From an uncultured Lachnospiraceae bacterium (GTDB lineage Bacteria; Bacillota_A; Clostridia; Lachnospirales; Lachnospiraceae), in NCBI GenBank assembly GCA_902795715.1, contig CADBME010000378.1:1-16257 (forward strand): DNA of 16,257 nucleotides. Direction: 5' to 3'. Below the pieces are notes generated by a model. It saw only the letters and a list, made by a program, of their open reading frames with translations. It was not told the DNA's origin and did no database searches. Below are positions 7,406 through 14,157 of this stretch, in pieces. Each line of letters opens with the position of its first letter. Within the stretch, counting starts at the first letter, position 1. Made by a program: the position numbers and the translations under genes.

Positions 7406-7810
7406 ATCGGCGGCGGTAATGTAGGATGTGAGACTGCTCTGACACTCTTAAAGGGCGGCAATCAGATCACTATCCTCGAGATGCTTCCAACCCTTTCCAA
7501 CGGTCAGGAATCTTCCCACCGGATGAGAGACCTGGAAGAGCTTGATAAGGGCGGCGTGGATGCCCATACTAATGCGGCAGTACAGGAAGTCATGCCCAAT
7601 GGCGTTTCCTATAAGGATGCCGATGGAAGCATGAAGTTCGCAGAAGCAGATATGATCATCACAGCAACCGGCCAGCGTCCCGCCGGCGGAGACCTGGAGG
7701 AGAAGCTTCTTAATCTGGGTATCGAAGTAGAGAAAGCGGGCGATGCAATCGCTATGGGCAATCTGCGAATCAATGCCCTTAGCGGATTCATGGCAGGTTA
7801 TCACGCATAA
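7406..7810 (+). pseudogene. Pyridine-nucleotide/FAD oxidoreductase (NADH:flavin oxidoreductase, 2-enoate reductase C-terminal type), 5'-truncated
   Basis: Frame 2 reads IGGGNVGCETALTLLKGG then NQITILEMLPTL, the NAD(P)H-binding beta-alpha-beta motif (GGGxxGxE) and the following strand, then ADMIITATGQRP and finally GDAIAMGNLRINALSGFMAGYHA to the TAA at 7808-7810. This is the C-terminal third of proteins such as the old yellow enzyme-type enoate reductases (BaiH/FldZ/FadH group). There the region forms the NADH and FAD dinucleotide-binding domains. Everything before the glycine motif is missing and a TAA at 7403-7405 closes the frame. The first ATG inside is at 7481, beyond the nucleotide motif, without a ribosome site. 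It abuts the truncated DapA-family gene head to head. Confidence 0.75.
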
Positions 7811-7812
7811 AA

Positions 7813-7896
7813 TCAATAGTTTTCAGAAATGCAAAATCTATCGTCGACGAACTTCCTGTTTTTGAGTCCATGGTTAAAAACTTTGAAGTAGAATAA
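7813..7896 (+). other. Possible C-terminal coding remnant
   Basis: Frame 1 is open from within the end of the oxidoreductase remnant to a TAA at 7894-7896. It reads NAKSIVDELPVFESMVKNFEVE at its end, which looks like a real protein tail, with balanced charge and no stop bias. I cannot name the parent. It may equally be non-coding. Nothing else is visible in 7811-7985. Confidence 0.25.
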
Positions 7897-7985
7897 AAAC
7901 AAATAATGAATGACTGGTAAAAAAAGTCGATTTAAGGTTGGCGCTAAGCAGACAAGAGAATCAAAAATGTGAATAAGATATGTAT

Positions 7986-8017
7986 GAGGTTGCCGCATTA
8001 AAAAATGCGGCAGCCTC
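7986..8017 (-). terminator. Stem-loop after the alcohol dehydrogenase remnant
   Basis: A 14-bp stem (7986-7999 with 8004-8017, one G-U pair) has a 4-nt loop. It lies about 37 bp past the stop of the minus-strand alcohol dehydrogenase remnant. Neither side has a T tract, so it may be a decayed or atypical terminator. Confidence 0.45.
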
Positions 8018-8053
8018 TACTGCCTAACAGGGTTTCATCGGTTTGATTTAGTC

Positions 8054-8442
8054 TTATTTGGACATAGTGTAGATTGCGATCATATCCTCAAGACCGAGCT
8101 CTTTTGCGGACCCTATTCCTCCGCCGGTTGCTCTCATACAGGATTCGGCCATTTGACGAATCTGGGGAGACAGTCTTTCATGACGTAACGTGCCCAGCTG
8201 CTCCAGATTGCTGCCAGTCCTGCACCGTGTGTGACATCGAACATTCCGCCCATCTCATGTTCGAGAAGATGAGTTGCCCAGTCGCCGCCGTCGCTGCCGC
8301 AGCCGGTCAGGCCATTGTGTGCCAGGCTTCCGGCCCACATGATCTCGGCTCTGGAGTCATAGTTTGCAGGATCTTCGTGGAGAATTTCCGCATGTTTCAT
8401 AACAGTTCTCAGCAGACCTTCTGCGATGGCCTTTGCCGAATC
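8054..8442 (-). pseudogene. Iron-containing alcohol dehydrogenase, internally deleted remnant
   Basis: The first segment (about 8442-8152) reads AIAEGLLRTVMKHAEIL, DPANYDSRAEIMWAGSLAHN, GDWATHLLEHE, DVTHGAGLAAIWSSWARYV and KDCLPRFVK. This is the C-terminal helical domain of butanol-dehydrogenase-like Fe-ADHs, including metal-ligand histidines in HLLEHE and THGAG. In-frame reading then hits a stop at 8134. In another minus frame the family's C-terminal end follows at once: QMAESCMRATGGGIGSAKE then LEDMIAIYTMSK and TAA at 8054-8056. About 75-80 residues expected between these parts are missing, so a deletion with frame change occurred near 8150-8160. The N-terminal nucleotide-binding half is missing too. 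It cannot encode a working enzyme. Confidence 0.82.
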
Positions 8443-8641
8443 AATTATGCTATAAAGACTATCTATGCCTGCCTCTGTCAGTCTTAACTCTAGTGATCTG
8501 ATAGGAAAATTGTAGCATCAGATTGCTTTCAACTCAATAGAGAGGAGACCTGGATTGTGTATAATTATGTTGCTAATTGGAACAAATATGTACACATAAA
8601 TATACATGAAGATTTATAAGCTATATGAAAATAAGATGGTA

Positions 8642-8650
8642 TGGTATAAT
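8642..8650 (+). promoter_or_regulatory. Extended -10 promoter of the M13 peptidase-ABC operon
   Basis: TGGTATAAT at 8642-8650 is a perfect TATAAT with the TGn extension, about 64 bp before the GTG start. The -35 region (TATATG, about 8622-8627) is poor, as usual for extended -10 promoters. Apart from this, 8443-8701 shows only AT-rich non-coding sequence. Confidence 0.6.
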
Positions 8651-8701
8651 GATTCTGAATTATAAGTCTGTTTTATAGCATGAGTGATCCCTTTTTTAAA
8701 C

Positions 8702-8707
8702 AGGAGG
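8702..8707 (+). promoter_or_regulatory. Ribosome binding site that sets the M13 peptidase start
   Basis: AGGAGG at 8702-8707 lies 6 nt before GTG 8714 and 9 nt before TTG 8717. The upstream in-frame ATG at 8684 would place this site inside the coding region, so a non-ATG start is favoured. Confidence 0.75.
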
Positions 8708-8713
8708 TGTGTT

Positions 8714-10804
8714 GTGTTGACAAGGAGATGGATCTCTGCAGCGTGGGCGGTTATACTTTCCATCACTTTGTGTGCCTGTGGCGGTAAAGGTGGAGGGAAA
8801 GGCCTGGAAAGCCTGGGCTTTGCAAGTGCCTGGGTGGATTCCGACCTGGTAGGATCGATAACGGAAGATATGGAGATCAGAGAACAGGATGATTTTGCTG
8901 CAGCGGTAAACAAAGAATGGAAACTGGATATGGGAGACGAGTACTACGGTGTTTTTCAGGGCGTTTCAGATAAAGTGATGGCCAATAAGAAAAAGATTTT
9001 GACGGATTCGTCTATCAAGGGGGAAACCGTGGAATGTCTTAGAGACTACTACCGGCTCGAATCAAATTGGGAGGAGAGGAATGCGGATGGTGTAAAACCT
9101 CTGCAGCCCTATATTGAAGACATTCAATCCATTGCCAGTGTGGATGAATTGTATGATTTCTTTGCGGATCCGGTAAGGAACCCCCTCTTTTTGTCTCCTG
9201 TGACGGTGTTGCTTCCCGGCATCCTCCATTCAGAGGCTTACGAGGATAATTATGCGGTTTATTTCACTTCGCCGGATCTGACCCTTACCCTGAAAGGGAA
9301 GAACGATTTCTACTTTTCACTGGAATCTGAAGAGGGATTTGAACGTTTTGAACAGGTCAGGGACGAGGCCGGTTATTTGCTGGGTCAGCTGGGCTATTCA
9401 GATAAGGAGGCATCGGATCTTATCAGCCAATGCATGGTCTGGGAGAAAAGTGTTGCCGCTGCGGATAACAAGGATTCGGTTCAAGATATGGATATAGTAA
9501 CCTTTAACCGTAAGGAGGCCATTGAACTTGCCGGAGATTTTCCCATTGAAAAAATAATAGATGGCTGGGGATTCAAAGATAGCAAATATTTTATCCTTAA
9601 TCCCGGATATGCCAAAAAATGGGCAGGCCTGTGCAAAAGCAGCAATCTGGAGAATATCAAAGCCTTCCTGATTGTAAACTACTGCATGAACAGCTGGAAA
9701 TATCTGGACAGAGAAAGCTATGATAAGATCACAGACTGGGAAATGCCCCGTGGAGAGGTAAAACCGGAAAAAGTTGAGCCTGAAGACCGGATTGAGGACC
9801 GGCTCATGCTTGATGAATATATCGGAAAAACGCCTATGGTCGGGGCCATGAACCGGGTTTATGTTGAGACCTTCTTTGATGATAGTCAGACCAAAGAATT
9901 GACCGATCTTACCCAGAATGTGATTGACACATTTGAGACGGTCTTTAACAGGGAAGACTGGCTCTCCAAAGAGGGAAAGAAGGCTTGTATAGAAAAACTC
10001 AAAGCTATAAAGATTCACGTGGCTCATCAGGATTTTGATACCCTGGATTACGGAAAGCTGAAAATCAAAGCGCATGAGGATGGAGGAAGTTTTCTGGAAG
10101 CTTATTACGCATCGAGGCGGTTTGAGATGGACCATATGAACTGGCTGTCCAGGCAGACTTTCGATGCTGAATACTGGGATCCTTTAGGTACGGAATTATC
10201 CACAACGTTGATTAATGCAATCTATATGGCATCGACAAATTCCATATATATTTATGCAGGAATCTGTGACGAACCGATCTATTCATCTGATATGTCTTAT
10301 GAGGAGAAACTGGGAGGACTCTTTGCTATCGTCGGACATGAGATTACGCATGGATTTGACAGGGAAGGTGCACAGTATGACAAGGATGGATTCTACGACC
10401 CTATCCTGTCGAGCGAAGATCTTGGAGCATTTAATGACAGGAACGAAAAGGTGGCCAGTTATTACTCAACCCTGATTCCTTTTTCAGGTTCCGGACCATG
10501 TAGTGGAAACAAAGTGAGTGCCGAAGCAACAGCAGATATGGGAGGAATCACTGCAGCCCTGTGTCTGGCAGAAAAGGAAAAGAATTTTGATTATGATCTG
10601 TTTTTCAGGACATATGCAAGAATGTTTAAGTGTAATACGATTCTGGAAGATGAAAAGAATCGTATGACCAGTGATATGCATCCCCTGGCTTTCTACCGGA
10701 TCAATGTTGCCATGCAGCAATTTGATGAATTTTATGAGACTTATGATGTCAAAAAGGAAGATAAGATGTATCTGACACCGAAAAAGAGGATAAAAGTATG
10801 GTAA
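8714..10804 (+). CDS. M13 family (neprilysin/PepO-type) zinc metallopeptidase, lipoprotein
   Basis: With the GTG start at 8714 the protein has 696 residues, normal for M13 enzymes, which cut oligopeptides of up to about 40 residues. Residues 1-22 form a lipoprotein signal peptide (hydrophobic 8-19, lipobox LCAC, Cys22), placing it on the outer face of the membrane. The M13 N-terminal domain opens with DDFAAAVNKEWKL. The catalytic set is complete: N501-A502 (substrate backbone), H542-E543-x-x-H546, E604 and D608 in EATAD, then H656 and R662 in MHPLAFYRIN. Spacings closely follow human neprilysin N542, H583, E646, D650, H711, R717. The C-terminus KKRIKVW is the usual family end. Its stop overlaps the next ATG by 7 nt, so it is the first gene of a coupled operon with an ABC transporter. 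PepO-like roles in destroying signalling or antimicrobial peptides are inference. TTG 8717 is an alternative start. Confidence 0.93.
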   Translation: MLTRRWISAAWAVILSITLCACGGKGGGKGLESLGFASAWVDSDLVGSITEDMEIREQDDFAAAVNKEWKLDMGDEYYGVFQGVSDKVMANKKKILTDSSIKGETVECLRDYYRLESNWEERNADGVKPLQPYIEDIQSIASVDELYDFFADPVRNPLFLSPVTVLLPGILHSEAYEDNYAVYFTSPDLTLTLKGKNDFYFSLESEEGFERFEQVRDEAGYLLGQLGYSDKEASDLISQCMVWEKSVAAADNKDSVQDMDIVTFNRKEAIELAGDFPIEKIIDGWGFKDSKYFILNPGYAKKWAGLCKSSNLENIKAFLIVNYCMNSWKYLDRESYDKITDWEMPRGEVKPEKVEPEDRIEDRLMLDEYIGKTPMVGAMNRVYVETFFDDSQTKELTDLTQNVIDTFETVFNREDWLSKEGKKACIEKLKAIKIHVAHQDFDTLDYGKLKIKAHEDGGSFLEAYYASRRFEMDHMNWLSRQTFDAEYWDPLGTELSTTLINAIYMASTNSIYIYAGICDEPIYSSDMSYEEKLGGLFAIVGHEITHGFDREGAQYDKDGFYDPILSSEDLGAFNDRNEKVASYYSTLIPFSGSGPCSGNKVSAEATADMGGITAALCLAEKEKNFDYDLFFRTYARMFKCNTILEDEKNRMTSDMHPLAFYRINVAMQQFDEFYETYDVKKEDKMYLTPKKRIKVW

Positions 10805-11640
10805 GAGAGAACAATACAAAGAGCAAAGATGTAATCAAGTTAGAGAATGTAAAGAAATCCTATGGGAAACATGAGGTCCTGAAAGGGGTCGATATGCAGG
10901 TGAACCGGGGAGATATCTATGGTCTGATCGGAAGGAACGGTGCCGGCAAGACCACCATATTTAAGATGATCCTCGGCTTATCTGAGGTAAATGAAGGTAA
11001 AGTATCGATAGACGGTTCAAGGACGAAAAAGGAGCTGTTTGCCAATCGTGCCAATATCGGTTTTTTAGTCGGGACCAGACTCTACGGCTATTTAAATGCA
11101 AAAGATAATCTGCGTTATACAGCCATCCTCAAAGGAATTCCCAGAAAAGAACGCAAGAAGGAAATCGAGAGAGTTCTGGAGATTGTAGGGCTTAAAGGTG
11201 AGAAGAAACCGGTCAGGAAATATTCACTGGGAATGGGACAGCGGCTTGGAATCGCCAACGCCATACTGGGCAATCCGGAAATCCTGATTCTGGACGAGCC
11301 GACAAACGGTCTTGATCCTCAGGGAATCGCCGACATTCGCCATCTGATCAGACGTCTCAGGGATGAGTATGGAATGACGGTAATCGTATCCAGCCATATT
11401 CTGGGAGAACTGGAGAACACAGCAGACCGGTTCGGTATCGTCAATGAGGGAATCGTTGTCAAAGAGATTACCCAGGAAGACCTCCAGGAAAATCAGCCTG
11501 CCGTGGAAATTGCTGTCAGTGATGCCAAAAGAGCGAAAGAAATCCTTGAAGCCAACGGAATCAAGGTTATGCGTGAAGTGGTGGAGAAGTCTTCTCTGGA
11601 AGATTTCTATTTCCGCCTGATCGGAGGTTCAAAGGAATGA
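10798..11640 (+). CDS. ABC transporter ATP-binding protein (BcrA/ABC-2 type)
   Basis: This is a 280-residue protein with one nucleotide-binding domain. Walker A is GRNGAGKTT (residues 45-53), the signature is YSLGMGQ (142-148, a variant of LSGGQ), Walker B is ILILDEPTNGLDP (162-174) and the switch histidine is His200 in VSSHILGELE. The Q-loop region reads IGFLVGTRLYGYL: where relatives have Gln or Glu there is Gly92. The domain most resembles ATPases of the BcrA, lantibiotic-immunity and ABC-2 group, which power efflux or immunity. The 60-residue tail ends with SLEDFYFRLIGG, as in this group. The ATG overlaps the peptidase stop and its own TGA overlaps the next ATG (ATGA), so the three downstream proteins are made together. 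The substrate is unknown. Confidence 0.93.
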   Translation: MVRENNTKSKDVIKLENVKKSYGKHEVLKGVDMQVNRGDIYGLIGRNGAGKTTIFKMILGLSEVNEGKVSIDGSRTKKELFANRANIGFLVGTRLYGYLNAKDNLRYTAILKGIPRKERKKEIERVLEIVGLKGEKKPVRKYSLGMGQRLGIANAILGNPEILILDEPTNGLDPQGIADIRHLIRRLRDEYGMTVIVSSHILGELENTADRFGIVNEGIVVKEITQEDLQENQPAVEIAVSDAKRAKEILEANGIKVMREVVEKSSLEDFYFRLIGGSKE

Positions 11641-12353
11641 GAAAGCTGATAAATGCGGATTTAAAAAGGGTTCTCCGCAAACCTACATTTTATATACTGA
11701 TCGTTTTGGCATGGGTTTCAGTAGCTGCCGTGAGAAATGCGGATTCAGCAATCGATCAGGTGGAGGGGATTAAAAGTACTTTAGGTACTGTCGGTCTGCT
11801 CTCGGCAGGTATTCCTGCTTTTCTTGCAGTTTATACCGATGAATTCCGCAGTGGGGTGATGATCAATGTAATCGGAAGAGGAATGTCACGCAAAAAGATC
11901 ATTCTGGCCAAACTGATCGATGTGGGAATCCTTTTCCTGATCTTTTATGGAACGATGTTTCTCATTGGCCTTTTTAAGAATGTAACAGCGGGGCTCTCTG
12001 TCACTCCAAAACAGAACTTCTTTCTGGCCATCTATTGTCTCTTCTGTGCCATAAAGGGGATTGGTATTCTTGCTCTGGCATCCTTCGTTGCATTTACTGC
12101 ATGGAGCCCTGCCGGAGGGATGACGATTCTGATTCTGGCCGGAGCACTCTCAGGTCTCTTCTTAAAAGCATTACAGAGTCAGTTTTCCATCCCTCTCTAT
12201 GATTTTTCTTATGAGGGCTTATTGGATTCTTCCTATGCTGCATTTGCGGCGGGAAACTTCGGATGGCAGATTATTCCGGCAATCGGAATCTATCTGTGCG
12301 GGATCGTAGCACTGACTATTCTATTCTTTAACAGGAGGGAGATTGATTTATGA
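11637..12353 (+). CDS. ABC-2 type permease, first subunit
   Basis: This 238-residue protein has about six hydrophobic spans near residues 17-32, 48-66, 98-115, 128-150, 156-178 and 212-232. It begins MRKLINADLKRVLRKPTFYI, a basic amphipathic N-terminal segment typical of ABC-2 permeases that dock on the ATPase. Residues 66-89 read YTDEFRSGVMINVIGRGMSR and on, a cytoplasmic loop that is closely matched in the next gene, as is the C-terminal FFNRREIDL. The ATG shares ATGA with the ATPase stop and has AAAGGA just upstream. With the ATPase and the second permease it should form a heterodimeric membrane channel. The family includes bacteriocin-immunity and peptide-export permeases; the substrate cannot be read from the sequence. 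Confidence 0.85.
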   Translation: MRKLINADLKRVLRKPTFYILIVLAWVSVAAVRNADSAIDQVEGIKSTLGTVGLLSAGIPAFLAVYTDEFRSGVMINVIGRGMSRKKIILAKLIDVGILFLIFYGTMFLIGLFKNVTAGLSVTPKQNFFLAIYCLFCAIKGIGILALASFVAFTAWSPAGGMTILILAGALSGLFLKALQSQFSIPLYDFSYEGLLDSSYAAFAAGNFGWQIIPAIGIYLCGIVALTILFFNRREIDL

Positions 12354-13099
12354 GAAGACTCATCCAAGCGGATATTGACAGGATCTTGAGGAGAAAAGCC
12401 CTCTGGTTCCTGGTCATTGCAACGTTTTTAATTATCACATCTTCTATTTTTGATAGTATTTCAAAGGCTCCTGATAAAGGCTTTGGTTTTGCCGTAGCTG
12501 CCAGTGATGGAATTTCTTATATAGGACTTTTGGCAGGTTTATTTCTGATTCTGAATATCTATGCGGATGATTTCAAGTCCATGGCTTTCATCAATGTGGT
12601 TGGCAGGGGAATCAGCAGAGGGAAACTGATCATAGCTAAGTACATCGATACAATCCTCATTATGGTCAATATCTATATTGTTTCCGGTTTTCTGACAGTA
12701 GCCATGAAATTCATAACGGGGACCAGACTTTCCTCCACAGAGATACAGTTTATAGTCCTCAGATTCATATCCGATATGATATGTACCATTTCCGGTGTTG
12801 TGGTAGCTGCCGTCTTTTTTTATATGACAGAAAATGCGGTCCTTGGTGTCGTTGCCTACATTTTCTGTCAGGTTATCATTCCGATTGCTCTGCATTTCAT
12901 CAATCTGGTGCCCTGGATCACCAAGTATCATCCGGAAAGAATATTTATCTCCGGAGCTGCTTCCATGATGATGACAGATTTTATGCTTGGAAACATATTG
13001 GGGGGAATTGGACTGCTGCTTCTGGTTACCGTCGTCTATATCGGCGTCCCCATGCTGATTACCATATTGTTATTCAACAAAAAGGAGCTGGATTTCTGA
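12350..13099 (+). CDS. ABC-2 type permease, second subunit (paralogue of the first)
   Basis: This 249-residue protein has about six hydrophobic spans. It starts MRRLIQADIDRILRRKALWF. Residues 71-94 read YADDFKSMAFINVVGRGISR and on, and the end is LFNKKELDF. All three blocks match the preceding permease at the same relative places, so the two genes probably arose by tandem duplication. The ATG overlaps the previous stop (ATGA) after a strong site AGGAGGGAG. The C-terminal half (MTENAVLGVVAYIFCQVIIP and on) has diverged, as expected if the two subunits form an asymmetric pore. It is the last gene of the peptidase-ABC operon and converges on the AIM24 gene 50 bp away; I see only a weak 7-bp inverted repeat there and no clear terminator. 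Confidence 0.85.
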   Translation: MRRLIQADIDRILRRKALWFLVIATFLIITSSIFDSISKAPDKGFGFAVAASDGISYIGLLAGLFLILNIYADDFKSMAFINVVGRGISRGKLIIAKYIDTILIMVNIYIVSGFLTVAMKFITGTRLSSTEIQFIVLRFISDMICTISGVVVAAVFFYMTENAVLGVVAYIFCQVIIPIALHFINLVPWITKYHPERIFISGAASMMMTDFMLGNILGGIGLLLLVTVVYIGVPMLITILLFNKKELDF

Positions 13100-13149
13100 T
13101 GGATCTTAGACCCAAGGTTTGCGATCCATGCCATTTCACAGAACAGAGT

Positions 13150-13911
13150 TTATCGAATCGGTGCCATCCACACTGTGCCGGTTCCCTTGTAGACATTAAC
13201 AAGTCCCTCGCCGCTTGCTGCAGACCCGATAAGATTTTTAGTTGTCTTTTCTACTGTAAATCTTAGAGAAGGACTCCAGGCAATGGCATAGGGTCCGTCA
13301 ATCTTTACCGTATCATCATTCAGATTGATGACTACGAGCTCATCCCGCGGAACCGGACTTTCTATGGCAAATGCTCCGTTTCCGTTTAATGACAGATTGA
13401 AAAATCCTTCATTTCCTAATACAGCAGAAGAAATACTTTTGCGGGATACAACCTTCATATTAACCGTAGAATCGCAGGCAAGAAAGAGCCCGTCCTCCAG
13501 AACGACTCCCCCGTTCCACTCGTCGAGATTGCAAACGATAAGATGCTTGTAACTGGGTTCGAGAACCAGCAATCCGCTGCCTGAATACTTAGGCTTAACC
13601 GCTGTCTCATTGGTTACTTTACTTCCGATAAACTTCTTGGCTAAATCTCCTGCCCCTTTAATATCGGTGCCTGCTTTGATATCTCCGGCAAACCATTGCA
13701 TGGCTCCGGCCTGAATGACCACTGCATTTTCATTTAGATCCACCGCAAGCTGCCTTTTGTGGACATTCATTTCTGACATGAAATAAGCATTCTGGGCAGA
13801 ACCGGGATTTACACTGATATCACGCAGATACTCTACAACACTGTATTTTCCGCCTTCAAAGGAATAGACTGCTTTTGTTTCACTGGATTTTAAAAAATCT
13901 GTTGTAATCAT
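13150..13911 (-). CDS. AIM24 family protein
   Basis: This 253-residue soluble protein has no signal peptide or membrane span. It consists mainly of short beta strands and Gly-rich turns: SVVEYLRDISVNPGSAQNAY, AVVIQAGAMQWFAGDI, GSGLLVLEPSYKHLIV, VVLEDGLFLACDSTVNMKVV, NLSLNGNGAFAIES and PYAIAWSPSLRFTVE. The repeated hydrophobic/Gly pattern and the order of these blocks match the AIM24 family (named for a yeast mitochondrial protein), whose bacterial members have no proven role. The start ATG at 13909-13911 has GGAGGA about 11 nt upstream, a slightly long spacing. It has a near-perfect promoter, a small dyad in its leader, and is divergent from the transglutaminase gene. Confidence 0.85.
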   Translation of the reverse strand: MITTDFLKSSETKAVYSFEGGKYSVVEYLRDISVNPGSAQNAYFMSEMNVHKRQLAVDLNENAVVIQAGAMQWFAGDIKAGTDIKGAGDLAKKFIGSKVTNETAVKPKYSGSGLLVLEPSYKHLIVCNLDEWNGGVVLEDGLFLACDSTVNMKVVSRKSISSAVLGNEGFFNLSLNGNGAFAIESPVPRDELVVINLNDDTVKIDGPYAIAWSPSLRFTVEKTTKNLIGSAASGEGLVNVYKGTGTVWMAPIR

Positions 13912-13933
13912 TAGACTTTTGTTCCTCCTTCTA

Positions 13934-13946
13934 TAGAATTATTCTA
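13934..13946. promoter_or_regulatory. Dyad in the AIM24 leader
   Basis: TAGAAT-T-ATTCTA is a perfect 6-bp dyad with a 1-nt centre. It lies about 15-27 nt after the predicted transcription start and just before the ribosome site of the AIM24 gene. It could be an operator, but an AT-rich dyad this short may be chance. Confidence 0.3.
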
Positions 13947-13967
13947 TTTGACACTTATTACAGTCTA

Positions 13968-13996
13968 ATTATATTTGGTCTGTTCATATACGTCAA
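13968..13996 (-). promoter_or_regulatory. Promoter of the AIM24 gene
   Basis: On the minus strand TTGACG (13996-13991), 17-bp spacer, perfect TATAAT (13973-13968), 57 bp upstream of the start codon. Eleven of twelve consensus positions match, so strong housekeeping-sigma transcription is expected. Confidence 0.8.
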
Positions 13997-14056
13997 GAAA
14001 GGGACTTCGGTTGGAAAGAATCGGAAAAGATCTAATATCATTTTGTTTTATGTGTA

Positions 14057-14085
14057 TTTACGGTGTAATTGTCATGTGTTATTAT
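14057..14085 (+). promoter_or_regulatory. Probable promoter of the transglutaminase-like gene
   Basis: TTTACG (14057-14062), 17-bp spacer, TATTAT (14080-14085), about 72 bp before the ATG at 14158. Nine of twelve consensus positions match. The region is AT-rich, so other starts are possible. Confidence 0.5.
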
Positions 14086-14157
14086 ATATTAAGGTTTTTT
14101 CGATTTTACAACAAAGCTTTTTATACACGCGAAAGGATTACAGAAGGGAGAGAACTG

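Noticed and set aside
7448..7816. 122-codon open frame on the minus strand
   Set aside because: Antisense to the oxidoreductase remnant whose plus-strand motifs (LEMLP, ITATGQRP) are clear.
8074..8487. 137-codon open frame on the plus strand
   Set aside because: Antisense to the Fe-ADH remnant; Cys-rich and without family features.
9398..10135. 245-codon open frame on the minus strand
   Set aside because: Lies wholly inside the M13 peptidase gene, which has a complete set of family motifs; no ribosome site and no homology recognised.
13099..13129. Inverted repeat ATGGATC / GATCCAT after the last permease gene as a terminator
   Set aside because: Only 7 bp with a 17-nt loop and no T tract; too weak to annotate.
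12781..13266. 161-codon plus-strand open frame bridging the second permease and AIM24
   Set aside because: Different frame of the permease gene followed by antisense of AIM24; His/Cys-rich shadow composition.
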